DNA of 64,000 nucleotides from positions 62,001 to 126,000 of the forward strand of contig JAGOBF010000008.1 in assembly GCA_017983515.1 (NCBI GenBank). The letters run 5' to 3'. The stretch is from Promineifilum sp. (GTDB lineage: Bacteria; Chloroflexota; Anaerolineae; Promineifilales; Promineifilaceae). A model generated the notes under the pieces. The model worked only from the letters and a program-made list of their open reading frames with translations, was not told the DNA's origin and did no database searches. Shown here in pieces: positions 35,650 to 44,287 of this stretch (within the stretch, counting starts at the first letter, position 1; the number at the start of each line of letters is the position of its first letter). The position numbers and the translations under genes are program-made.

Positions 35650-36932
35650 CCCGGCGACTCGAAATCTTCCTGGTGGCCGGCTTGTTCATCGTCGCCATGC
35701 TCGTGTCGGCCGTGTTCTGGGCCGTATTGCCGGCCGAATACCGCGAGAACCAGAGCACGGACTACGCGCTGGCCTACGAGCCGGTGGCGCGTAATATCGC
35801 CGCCGGGCGGGGGATCACGCTGGAGGGCGAGATCGCCACTCGCTATCCACCGGGGTTTTCCATCCTGCTAGCCGGGGTTTTTCGGCTGGGGGACGCGCTC
35901 AACGTGACCGACGAGACGATGCTCCTGGCCTTCCGCTTGTTGTGCGTCGGCCTGGCCGTGGTGTTGATCTATGGGCTGGGGCGATTACTCTGGTCACCGT
36001 GGGCGGCGCTGATCCCAGCGGCGGCCTGGATGACTTACCCCTTTTCATTGTGGCTGACCAAGCAGCCCAACAGCGAAGTCCCGTTTATCCCGGTGTTCTT
36101 CGCCGCGATGCTGGTGTTCTGGTGGGCCTTGTTGCGCGAGCGCGACGGGGCGCGAGCCGCAGCGCTCTATCTGGCGGCCGGTGTGCTGTCCGGGGCGGCC
36201 ATGCTCATTCGTCCGGCGGCGCTGGGGCTAAGCGTCGTCCTGGCGCTGCTCGTGCTGCTGCTCGCGGCCCGGGCGACGTCGATGCGGACGCGCCTTCTCT
36301 ATGGCACGCTGGTGATACTGGGCAGCATCCTGGCCGTGTTGCCCTGGGAAGCGGCCGTCTATGCCCAAACGAGCGAGATCGTCCCCCTGAGCAGCGGCGG
36401 GCCGGCCACCCTCTATGATGGCCTGACGTTTCTGGCGGTGCCCAAGGATTATCGCCGCGAGGTCGCCATTCCCGAAGACGTGGCCGACTTGATGTGGGCG
36501 ATACACGAACGGCGGGCGGAGACGGCCACGACCGGCGGCGTGCTCACCGTTCTGGTCGAGGAAGCGCAAGCGACGCCGGCGGCCTTCGTCAAGCTGATGC
36601 TCATTAAGCTGGCGCGGAGCTGGTACGGCATCGACAGTCGCATGATGGAAGGGCCGACGGTGTTGATCCAGGCCGTTTACCTGCTGATGGCGGTGTGGGG
36701 AACACTTTATTGCTGGCGGCAAGGGGGCGCGGCGCAGCGCATGGTCGGCGGCAACTGGCTCATCGTACTCTACTTCTGGGCGATGACCTTCACCGTCATT
36801 CCGTTGCTGCGCTACATGACCCCGGTCATGGGGCTGCTGATGCTGCCGCTGCCCGGCTTCTACTATTCGCTGGCCGCATGGCGGCAGAAGCGGGTAGAGC
36901 GCCAGGTCGGGCCTGTTTCATCGGATTACTGA
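35646..36932 (+). CDS. GT39/ArnT-like membrane glycosyltransferase (GT-C)
   Basis: 428 residues from ATG 35646. About ten hydrophobic helices and the PMT_2-type first luminal loop NQSTDYALAYEPVARNIAAG (about 37-56) with the acidic residue used in catalysis, followed by RYPPGFSILLAG. GT-C enzymes use polyprenyl-phosphate sugars on the outer face of the membrane. Shorter than E. coli ArnT, with no separate soluble C-terminal domain. It is the last gene of the overlapping run 23291-36932. Confidence 0.87.
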   Translation: MTRRLEIFLVAGLFIVAMLVSAVFWAVLPAEYRENQSTDYALAYEPVARNIAAGRGITLEGEIATRYPPGFSILLAGVFRLGDALNVTDETMLLAFRLLCVGLAVVLIYGLGRLLWSPWAALIPAAAWMTYPFSLWLTKQPNSEVPFIPVFFAAMLVFWWALLRERDGARAAALYLAAGVLSGAAMLIRPAALGLSVVLALLVLLLAARATSMRTRLLYGTLVILGSILAVLPWEAAVYAQTSEIVPLSSGGPATLYDGLTFLAVPKDYRREVAIPEDVADLMWAIHERRAETATTGGVLTVLVEEAQATPAAFVKLMLIKLARSWYGIDSRMMEGPTVLIQAVYLLMAVWGTLYCWRQGGAAQRMVGGNWLIVLYFWAMTFTVIPLLRYMTPVMGLLMLPLPGFYYSLAAWRQKRVERQVGPVSSDY

Positions 36933-36983
36933 GTTCTCACAAGGCCTTCACGGGTTTTATACGTCCTAACGCCGGGTAGTTGC

Positions 36984-36989
36984 TACACT
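36984..36989 (+). promoter_or_regulatory. Possible -10 hexamer for a near-leaderless glycosyltransferase mRNA
   Basis: TACACT ends 6 nt before the ATG at 36996 in a 63-nt gap. A ggaaa sequence overlaps the same stretch but is too close to the ATG for normal Shine-Dalgarno spacing. No good -35 seen. Confidence 0.35.
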
Positions 36990-36995
36990 AGGAAA

Positions 36996-37991
36996 ATGGA
37001 TAACCTGCCCCTGGTGTCAGTCATAATGCCTGTGCGCAACGAGGTAGCCTATATATCACGCAGCCTGGGCGCCGTATTGGCCCAGGACTACCCGGCCGAC
37101 TGTCTGGAAATCCTGGTCATCGACGGCCTGTCGACCGACGGAACGCGTGAGTTCGTCACCGCGGCTCAGGCGACTCATCCCGCCTTACGCCTGATCGATA
37201 ATCCCCAGCACATTGTGCCGCCGGGACTCAATATCGGCATTGCCCAGGCGCGAGGCGAGATCATCGTGCGCGTGGACGGCCATTGCGAGATCGCGCCCGA
37301 CTACGTGAGTCGTTGTGTCGAGCATCTCCTGAACGACGACATCGAGGCTGTCGGCGGGCCAATCGAGACGGTCGGCGAGACGGATGAGGCACAGGCTATC
37401 GCCTTGGCGATGAGTTCGTGGTTCGGCGTGGGCGGGTCGGCCTTTCGAACGGTCATGGATCGGCCGATGCTGGTGGAGACGGTGGCCTTTCCGGCGTACA
37501 CGCGGCAGACGTTGGAGCGACTCGGCCCGTTCGACGAGGAGATGGTGCGCAACCAGGACGATGAATACAACTACCGCCTGCTCAAAAGCGGCGGCCGCAT
37601 CCTTCTGTCGCCCGACATTCGGTCGCGCTATTACAGTCGCAGCAGCCTGCGTTCCCTATGGCGGCAGTATTATCAGTACGGCTTCTGGAAGGTGCGGGTC
37701 ATGCAAAAGCACCCGCGACAGATGCGCCGGCGGCAGTTTATTCCCCCGGCTTTTGTGGCGGCGTTGGCCGCTTCCTCACTGTTTAGTATATTTTTCCGTC
37801 CATTTCGCGCCCTGCTGGCGATTATTCTGGTATTGTATACTACCGCTAACCTGGCCGCGTCCATCTCTCAGGGACGAGCCTACGGCCGGCAAAACGTCCC
37901 GCGGCTCCTGCTGATCCATCCCATCCTCCATCTGAGTTATGGGCTGGGTTTCCTGGCGGGGCTTAGGCATTTTGCCGGGCGTCCAGCGTAG
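36996..37991 (+). CDS. GT2 glycosyltransferase with C-terminal membrane helices (ExoA-like)
   Basis: 331 residues. Family 2 GT-A domain: LVSVIMPVRNEVAYISRSLG, LEILVIDGLSTDGTREFV, RGEIIVRVDGHCEIAPDYV with DGH as the metal-binding DxD-like site, and MVRNQDDEYNYRLLKSGGRI. Two or three hydrophobic helices near the C-terminus (about 250-325). Closest in style to succinoglycan ExoA-type proteins. It opens a new transcript block after the long glycosyltransferase run. Confidence 0.9.
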   Translation: MDNLPLVSVIMPVRNEVAYISRSLGAVLAQDYPADCLEILVIDGLSTDGTREFVTAAQATHPALRLIDNPQHIVPPGLNIGIAQARGEIIVRVDGHCEIAPDYVSRCVEHLLNDDIEAVGGPIETVGETDEAQAIALAMSSWFGVGGSAFRTVMDRPMLVETVAFPAYTRQTLERLGPFDEEMVRNQDDEYNYRLLKSGGRILLSPDIRSRYYSRSSLRSLWRQYYQYGFWKVRVMQKHPRQMRRRQFIPPAFVAALAASSLFSIFFRPFRALLAIILVLYTTANLAASISQGRAYGRQNVPRLLLIHPILHLSYGLGFLAGLRHFAGRPA

Positions 37992-38045
37992 CGGAATTGT
38001 GAAAATCGGCCTGATTGATGATCAGCGGCCGGCAGGAGTGAAAAG

Positions 38046-39971
38046 ATGAGACGAGCAATCGAGACCGACATAGACCAGGGTATCACCCGCCGCCGCTTCT
38101 TGCAGGGGTCGGCGGCGCTTATGGGCGGACTGGCACTGCAGCGCACCCGGTCGACGAAAGCATTCCGGCTGGGCCCGGTGGGGCAGACCCCGGCGGCGGT
38201 CAACGTGATGGATGCGGCCTACGGGGCCAAAGGTGACGGCCGGAGCAACGATCGCGCTGCTTTCCAGGCGGCCATTGATGCGGCCATCGCCGCCCAACTA
38301 CCGCTGTTGATCCCGCAGCCGCCCCAGTTTTATCACATCGCGCTCGACCCGAGCCATACCCGCCTGCTGGTGGATGGCGATCTGGCGGTAGTGGGCGAGG
38401 GACGCGCCACGACGACGTTGCGCTTTACCGTGCAAACCACGGCCGCCGGGCAGAACTATGCGGCTTTCTTTGTGGCTGGCGGCGTCAATTTCCAGATGGC
38501 CGATCTGCGTCTGGAGGAAGACCTGCACCAGCCTGTCGAGCAGTTCGAGTTCGCCGCCGTTTTCTTCGAATCATCGGCGTCTGACAGCGCCTGCCTGGTG
38601 GAGGGCGTCGACGTCGAGGGCTTCACCCATTGCCTCTATTCGCCCTCGTCCGGCACCGACAGCGCCGACGGCGAACTATTTCTGGCAGTGCGCGATTGCG
38701 ATTTGCACCCGTGGTGGACGTTCTGCATCGCCTTCTGGACTGTTCCCGGCGGCCACAAACGGCTGCACATCTATGACAGCTTTCTCCACGACAACCAGAA
38801 TGGTCACCTGGTGTACTGCCATCCCCATAACTCCGTCCACGTCGAAAATACCCGCTTCGACGGGGCCAGTTCGTGGGCCTTTCACTTTCAAGGGTCGGAA
38901 GTTGCCGGCGATCCGGAGTATCAACGGTTCGTCGGATGCTGGTTTGGGCCGCGCAACACACAAGGCCTCATCACCCAGGATCGGGCGACCGTCGCCACCC
39001 AGGTCGAGGTTCGAAACTGCATGTTCGAGGGCCAGCCGGCGATTCAGATACGCTCCGACGTGGTGATCGACGGCTGCTATTTCACGACAAGCAAGGACTC
39101 GGCCCGCACGACGACCCTGATTGGCGCCTACTCTAATGCGCCCTGGCGGGCGATGATTCGCAATTGCATTTTTGCGCCCAAGTCGAACGTGTTGCCCCAG
39201 GTCGATTTGCGCCTGGAAAACATCGACGTCACCCTGGAAAACTGCCAGTTCTATAATCAAGGTTCCGGCACGCTGCTCACGCTGGGATCGGGGGCGTTGA
39301 GCCGCTACGTTGTGCGCGACTGTGTCTTCTATAATCGGCCGGATAACGCCTCCCAGTCGGTCGCCATTGAGGTCGACAGTGGACAGACGCTGGTCGACAA
39401 CTGCCGCTTTTTTGGCCGCTCCACCGGCGATCGCGGTGTCATCGTCCTTCTCAGTTCTGATTTGGGGCCGACGGACGATACCCTGCTGCAAGTCGATAAT
39501 TCAATCTTCCAGAACGTTAGCGGCGGGACGTTATTCTTCGCCAATATGGTCACATCCAATAGCTGGAGCGGCAAGCTCAGCGGCGAAAATAATCGCATCG
39601 TCAATTTGCAGACCGGCAAGCCGCTGCTGATCGTCGAGCCGGCGTCTCCCGTTTTTGGGCGGTTCGCGCCTCTGGCCGAACCGGCGCCGACTTCCCTGCC
39701 GGCCGCGCCCACGATGGTGATATCGAGTAATTACGATACTTATGAGGTGTTGGGGACGGCCGACGTCTCAAACATTCATTGGTGGACGGAGGATGGCTTG
39801 TCTGATCCCCTCTTCAGCGGAGCGATCACCCTGACCGCCAGCGCACCGTTGGCCCTGGTGTCGGGCGGCAACATTCAATTGGCCGGGGGCGCGGCGCGGC
39901 GCGACCTGGCCGCCGGAGGCTCGGTCCGCCTGACCTATGACTCGGCGCAGGGTCTGTGGAGTGAGGGCTAG
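38046..39971 (+). CDS. Tat-exported right-handed beta-helix protein (pectate-lyase-3 superfamily)
   Basis: 641 residues. A twin-arginine signal ITRRRFLQGSAALMGGLAL is at about 13-31, so the protein is probably exported folded. Mature N-terminus has the Pectate_lyase_3 signature VMDAAYGAKGDGRSNDRAAF (about 55-74), then parallel beta-helix coils to about 510 and a small C-terminal beta domain. Such proteins in polysaccharide loci act as lyases, hydrolases or epimerases of the glycan, or as inactive binders; catalytic residues cannot be fixed here. Good ribosome site (aggagtgaaaag) before the ATG. It overlaps the next start by one base. Confidence 0.85.
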   Translation: MRRAIETDIDQGITRRRFLQGSAALMGGLALQRTRSTKAFRLGPVGQTPAAVNVMDAAYGAKGDGRSNDRAAFQAAIDAAIAAQLPLLIPQPPQFYHIALDPSHTRLLVDGDLAVVGEGRATTTLRFTVQTTAAGQNYAAFFVAGGVNFQMADLRLEEDLHQPVEQFEFAAVFFESSASDSACLVEGVDVEGFTHCLYSPSSGTDSADGELFLAVRDCDLHPWWTFCIAFWTVPGGHKRLHIYDSFLHDNQNGHLVYCHPHNSVHVENTRFDGASSWAFHFQGSEVAGDPEYQRFVGCWFGPRNTQGLITQDRATVATQVEVRNCMFEGQPAIQIRSDVVIDGCYFTTSKDSARTTTLIGAYSNAPWRAMIRNCIFAPKSNVLPQVDLRLENIDVTLENCQFYNQGSGTLLTLGSGALSRYVVRDCVFYNRPDNASQSVAIEVDSGQTLVDNCRFFGRSTGDRGVIVLLSSDLGPTDDTLLQVDNSIFQNVSGGTLFFANMVTSNSWSGKLSGENNRIVNLQTGKPLLIVEPASPVFGRFAPLAEPAPTSLPAAPTMVISSNYDTYEVLGTADVSNIHWWTEDGLSDPLFSGAITLTASAPLALVSGGNIQLAGGAARRDLAAGGSVRLTYDSAQGLWSEG

Positions 39972-40681
39972 TGGGCGATCTGGAGCGGGGAGATGAGACA
40001 AGGCGCGTGCGCGCGGTCTATGCCGGGCGCGCCGAACGACTGGCCGGGGCGGGTGTCTATTCCCCGGTCAATGACGCTTATCTGTTTGCCATCCAGAGCC
40101 GCCAGCGCGCGCTGCTGCGCGCCCTGAGGCGCGAGGGGTTGTGGCCGCTGGGCGACAAGGACATTCTGGAGGTTGGTTGCGGCAACGGCGGCGTCCTGCT
40201 GGAGTGGCTCGGCTACGAGGCCGACCCGCAGCGCTTACACGGCACGGACCTGTTGGCTGAGCGGGCCGGCGTGGCCCACGAGCGTCTGCCCCATTTGCCG
40301 ATCACCGCCGCTTCGGGCACAGCGCTGCCCTATCCTGACCAGTCTTTCGACCTCGTCCTACAATTCACGGTGTTTTCATCGATTTTGGATCGGGCCATCT
40401 GCTATACTGTCGCCAACGAGATCATTCGAGTGTTACGACCTGGCGGCGCGATTCTGTGGTACGACTTTTGGATCAACCCGCTTAACAAGCAAACAAGAGG
40501 CATCAGGCCGAGGGAAGTCCGGGACTATTTTGCAGACTGCGCGATTACGTTTGACCGCATCACCCTGGCCCCACCCCTGGCGCGCAAAGTCGTGCCCTTA
40601 TCATGGACGGGAGCACTGGTTCTCGAAAGACTAAAAATTCTGAACACACATTATCTGGCAACCGTACGAATTCCCGAGTAG
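39971..40681 (+). CDS. SAM-dependent methyltransferase (GTG start)
   Basis: 236 residues with GTG start overlapping the previous TAG by one base. Motif I KDILEVGCGNGGVLLEWLGY at about 63-82, GTALPYPDQSFDLVLQFTVF for motif II/IV and EIIRVLRPGGAILWYDFWIN for motif VI. Methyltransf_11 type. Together with the genes at 18153 and 21088 it is one of three methyltransferases inside the polysaccharide locus, so the glycan is probably methylated at more than one position. Confidence 0.86.
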   Translation: MGDLERGDETRRVRAVYAGRAERLAGAGVYSPVNDAYLFAIQSRQRALLRALRREGLWPLGDKDILEVGCGNGGVLLEWLGYEADPQRLHGTDLLAERAGVAHERLPHLPITAASGTALPYPDQSFDLVLQFTVFSSILDRAICYTVANEIIRVLRPGGAILWYDFWINPLNKQTRGIRPREVRDYFADCAITFDRITLAPPLARKVVPLSWTGALVLERLKILNTHYLATVRIPE

Positions 40682-40684
40682 GTC

Positions 40685-42394
40685 ATGAACGAAAGCGTCG
40701 CACCCCACCAGCCTAAAACTGACATCAAACTCCAGGATGGATTATCCGACCTGTGGAGGACGGTGGATGGCGTCGCTCGGCGGTCGCTCGATATTCTTAT
40801 TTCGGCGCTGGGCATGCTCATGCTGTGGCCGATCATCCTGTTTCTGGCTTTGCTGATCAAGCGGGATTCCCCCGGCCCGGTTTTCTACTGGGGCGCACGC
40901 GTGGGGCAGCGCGGCCGGCCATTCCGCATCCTCAAGTTTCGCACCATGTATGAGGACACCGCCAGCTATGACGGCCCCAAGGTTACCGGTACGGGCGACC
41001 CGCGTATCACGTCGCTGGGCCAATGGCTGCGCGACACGAAGATCAACGAGTTGCCGCAGTTATGGAACGTCCTGAAGGGCGATATGAGTCTGGTGGGGCC
41101 GCGTCCCGAAGACCACGACTTCGTGGCCCATTGGCCGGCCGAGATTCGCGATACCTTACTGGCCGTGCGGCCGGGCATCACCAGCCCCGCCTCTGTGCTC
41201 TATCGCGACGAGGAGAATATGTTGCAGGCCGGCAACGTGGTCGATCAATACCTGAAGAGCATCCTCCCCAGCAAGCTGCGTCTCGACGTGCTGTACGTCA
41301 ATCACCGGTCGTTCCTGACCGACCTCGACGTGATGTTCTGGACGCTGCTGGCCCTGTTGCCGCAGCTGAAGACGCGCCGCGTGCCGGAACACTTGCTGTT
41401 CTGGGGGCCGCTGGCGCGGTTCATCAGCCGCTATTTCTCGTGGTTCGTGCTCGACAGTCTGATGGCTTTCGTGACCGTGGCGTTCACGGGGCTGCTGTGG
41501 CGCAGCAATGGCCCGCTGGAACTGGGCTGGGGCATCGCCATGGGCGTGGCCCTGACCATCGCCTTTATCTTCAGTATGGTCAATGCGCTGCTGGGCATCG
41601 GCCGCGTCGTCTGGTCGCGGGCCGATTTTAACGACGCCTTTGCGCTGGCCGTCTCGTCGGGGCTGACGACCCTGATCCTGCTGATGGTCAATCTGATCTG
41701 GCAGCCGCGGGCCATCGCTGTGCCCTACATCGGCTATCGCCTGTTGCCGTCGGGCCTGATCATGGTCAGCGGCGTGCTGGCCTTCGCCGGGTTCGCTCTG
41801 TTACGCTATCGCATGCGCATCATCACCGGGCTGTCGGAGCACTGGATTACGCTGCGCGGCGGGGCAACCACATTGGGCGAGCGGGTGCTGATCGTCGGCG
41901 CGGGCGAAGTCGGCAACCTGGCCAGCTACCTGCTGCGCAAGGCGGAGTTGGGGCAGGCCTATACGATCGTCGGCATGGTCGATGACGCGCCGCGCAAACA
42001 GGGTACGCGCATCAGCGGCATTCAGGTCCTGGGCCGGACGGAAGAGATTCCCGAACTCGTCAGCCTCCACGACGTAGGGCTGATCATCTACGCCATCGAG
42101 AAAATCCGACAGCCGCAGCGGGATCGCATCCTGCAACTGTGTCGCACGACTGGGGTGCAGACGGTTGTCCTGCCTGACGTGCTGGAGACGTTTCGAAGCC
42201 AATTGGTCTTAGAACCCGAAATGCCGGCGTCGGAGTCGACCGGTTCGGCAAACGTCGGGGGCGCGCCGCGCCTCGAGAACTGGTTAGTGGAAGTCGAGAG
42301 CCTGATGCAAGCGGAAGCCTGGGACGCAGCCCACGCGCGAATCCGGGCCATGCAGCAACAGGTCGTCATGCGGAATCAGGCGCATCATCCCTGA
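40685..42394 (+). CDS. Initiating sugar-phosphate transferase with unusual (permuted) domain order
   Basis: 569 residues. The N-terminal 225 residues are a bacterial sugar transferase (PglC/WbaP catalytic core): membrane segment RRSLDILISALGMLMLWPII, ILKFRTMYEDT, TSLGQWLRDTKINELPQLWN and DMSLVGPRPED. Four hydrophobic helices follow (about 255-375), then a Rossmann-like CoA_binding_3 domain (about 398-505, RVLIVGAGEVGNLASYLLRK). In WbaP/CpsE proteins the helices and Rossmann domain come first and the transferase last; here the order is reversed. It should transfer a sugar-1-phosphate to undecaprenyl phosphate and so start repeat-unit synthesis. Starts 3 nt after the methyltransferase. Confidence 0.88.
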   Translation: MNESVAPHQPKTDIKLQDGLSDLWRTVDGVARRSLDILISALGMLMLWPIILFLALLIKRDSPGPVFYWGARVGQRGRPFRILKFRTMYEDTASYDGPKVTGTGDPRITSLGQWLRDTKINELPQLWNVLKGDMSLVGPRPEDHDFVAHWPAEIRDTLLAVRPGITSPASVLYRDEENMLQAGNVVDQYLKSILPSKLRLDVLYVNHRSFLTDLDVMFWTLLALLPQLKTRRVPEHLLFWGPLARFISRYFSWFVLDSLMAFVTVAFTGLLWRSNGPLELGWGIAMGVALTIAFIFSMVNALLGIGRVVWSRADFNDAFALAVSSGLTTLILLMVNLIWQPRAIAVPYIGYRLLPSGLIMVSGVLAFAGFALLRYRMRIITGLSEHWITLRGGATTLGERVLIVGAGEVGNLASYLLRKAELGQAYTIVGMVDDAPRKQGTRISGIQVLGRTEEIPELVSLHDVGLIIYAIEKIRQPQRDRILQLCRTTGVQTVVLPDVLETFRSQLVLEPEMPASESTGSANVGGAPRLENWLVEVESLMQAEAWDAAHARIRAMQQQVVMRNQAHHP

Positions 42395-42492
42395 ACGTGC
42401 CGGTGACGGGGCCGGGCAACCGGCTCCGGGTGACGGGCAGTCGCCCGCACCCAAATGATCGGGCAAGAAATATTAGGAGTAAATCAACCGAG

Positions 42493-43485
42493 ATGAGTGA
42501 ATGGACCGGCAAGCGCGCTCTGGTGACGGGCGCGGGTGGCTTCATCGGCAGTCAATTGACCGAATCACTGGTGCGCGATGGCGTCGGCGTGCGTGCTTTT
42601 GTGCGCTATACGTCGCGCGGTGATGCGGGATTGCTGGGCCAGCTGCCGCGCGAGATCCTCGACGAGGTGGAAATCGTCGCCGGAGACCTGCGCGATACGG
42701 GGGCGATTGACAGCGCGGTGGCGGGCGTCGACGTCGTCTATCATCTGGGGGCGATCATCTCCATCCCCTATTCCTACAAACACCCGATGGAGACGGCCGA
42801 AACCAACTTCATGGGCACGCTCAATGTGCTGATGGCCTGCCGTGCCCACAATGTGGCCCGATTGGTGCATACGTCTACCAGCGAGGTCTACGGCACGGCT
42901 CAATTCACGCCGATGGACGAGCGCCACCCTCTGCAAGGGCAATCGCCCTATTCGGCCAGCAAGATCGGGGCCGACAAGCTGGTGGAGAGCTTTTATCGCG
43001 CCTACAACCTGCCAGCCGTCACCGTCCGGCCGTTCAATACTTATGGCCCGCGCCAGTCGGCCCGGGCGGTCATCCCGACGATCATCACCCAGGCGCTGAC
43101 CGGCGATTGCATCCGGTTGGGCAACCTGGAGGCGCGGCGCGACTTCACCTACGTGCGCGACACGGTCAGCGGCTTTATGCGGGCCGCCGGCGCCCCCGAT
43201 GTGCTGGGGCAGGAGTTGAACCTGGGAACGGGCACGGACATTAGCGTCGGCGAGTTGGCCGACTTGATCATTCGCCTGGTGGGGCGGCCGGTGACCATCG
43301 CGACCGACTCGGAGCGATTGCGGCCGGAGAAATCCGAGGTCGGGCGCTTGATGTCCGATAACGGCTTGGCCCGTCGCACCCTGGGGTGGGAGCCGACCTA
43401 TTCATTGGAAGAAGGCCTGGGCGAGACGATCGCCTGGATCGGCGACCATCTTGATTTCTACCACGTTGGGCGCTATGAGATTTAG
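42493..43485 (+). CDS. NAD-dependent sugar-nucleotide 4,6-dehydratase (LegB-like SDR)
   Basis: 330 residues from ATG 42493; an upstream in-frame GTG would add an implausible tail. Extended SDR: TGAGGFIGSQL (about 14-24), TSTSEVYGTAQF carrying the Thr/Ser of the triad, YSASKIGADK with the YxxxK pair (about 154-163), and FNTYGPRQSARAVIP. The opening VRAFVRYTSRGDAGLLGQLP matches LegB-like UDP-GlcNAc dehydratases. The next two genes are a nucleotidyltransferase and a DegT aminotransferase, so a 4-keto-6-deoxy to 4-amino-6-deoxy sugar route is likely. The AGGAG upstream is spaced 13 nt, longer than usual. Confidence 0.88.
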   Translation: MSEWTGKRALVTGAGGFIGSQLTESLVRDGVGVRAFVRYTSRGDAGLLGQLPREILDEVEIVAGDLRDTGAIDSAVAGVDVVYHLGAIISIPYSYKHPMETAETNFMGTLNVLMACRAHNVARLVHTSTSEVYGTAQFTPMDERHPLQGQSPYSASKIGADKLVESFYRAYNLPAVTVRPFNTYGPRQSARAVIPTIITQALTGDCIRLGNLEARRDFTYVRDTVSGFMRAAGAPDVLGQELNLGTGTDISVGELADLIIRLVGRPVTIATDSERLRPEKSEVGRLMSDNGLARRTLGWEPTYSLEEGLGETIAWIGDHLDFYHVGRYEI

Positions 43486-43515
43486 CCTGGCGCAGATTTG
43501 GACGGGAGATTGACC

Positions 43516-44283
43516 ATGAAAGCAGTCATTTTAGCCGGCGGCAAGGGTACGCGACTCAAGCCCTATACGACGATCTTGCCCAAGCCGTTGATGCCCATCG
43601 GTGATATGCCCATTCTGGAGATCCTGTTGCGCCAGATGAAACGGGCCGGGGTCGATGAGGCGGTGTTGACCGTCGGGCATCTGGCCGAAATGTTGCGCCT
43701 TTTCTTCCAGGACGGCGAAAAATTGGGCCTGACGATCACATATAGTTACGAAGACGCGCCGCTGGGGACGGCCGGCCCCCTGTCGCTGGTCGAGGGGCTG
43801 GATCGGACGTTCCTGGTGGCCAACGGCGATGTGCTGACGACGTTGCCGCTGGCTAATTTGCTGGCCCACCATCATCTGAGCGGCGCGGCGGCCACCATCG
43901 CCATGCACCACCGTAAGGTCCACATCGACCTGGGGGTCATCGAGCAGAACAGCGACGGCCACGTCACCGGCTACATCGAGAAACCAACCTATGATTTTAT
44001 GGTCAGCATGGGCATTTACGTCTTCGAATCGCGTGTCCTGGACTACATCCCGGCCAATGCCTATCTCGATTTCCCCGACCTGGTCAAGCGGCTCATCGCC
44101 GCAGGCGAGATCGTCACCGGCTTTGCGTTTGACGGTTATTGGCAAGACCTGGGCCGGGCCGACGATTATGAGCGGGCCATTGAAGATTTTGATCGGATGA
44201 AGGCGGAATTTTTGCCGCCGGAAGCGCCGGTCATCCATTTTACAAACGGCGCGGGCCGGCATGCCGCCGCGAAACAGGCTTAG
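43516..44283 (+). CDS. Sugar-1-phosphate nucleotidyltransferase
   Basis: 255 residues from ATG 43516, with GGGAG 7 nt upstream. NTP_transferase family: signature MKAVILAGGKGTRLKPYTTI at the N-terminus, LPKPLMPIGDMPILE, LVANGDVLTTLPLA with the metal Asp, and GYIEKPTYDFMVSMGIYVFE. No C-terminal CBS or left-handed helix domain, so it is closest to RmlA/ManC-type short forms. The substrate (glucose, mannose or aminosugar phosphate) is not decided by sequence. Lies between dehydratase and aminotransferase with tight spacing. Confidence 0.9.
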   Translation: MKAVILAGGKGTRLKPYTTILPKPLMPIGDMPILEILLRQMKRAGVDEAVLTVGHLAEMLRLFFQDGEKLGLTITYSYEDAPLGTAGPLSLVEGLDRTFLVANGDVLTTLPLANLLAHHHLSGAAATIAMHHRKVHIDLGVIEQNSDGHVTGYIEKPTYDFMVSMGIYVFESRVLDYIPANAYLDFPDLVKRLIAAGEIVTGFAFDGYWQDLGRADDYERAIEDFDRMKAEFLPPEAPVIHFTNGAGRHAAAKQA

Positions 44284-44287
44284 ACAA

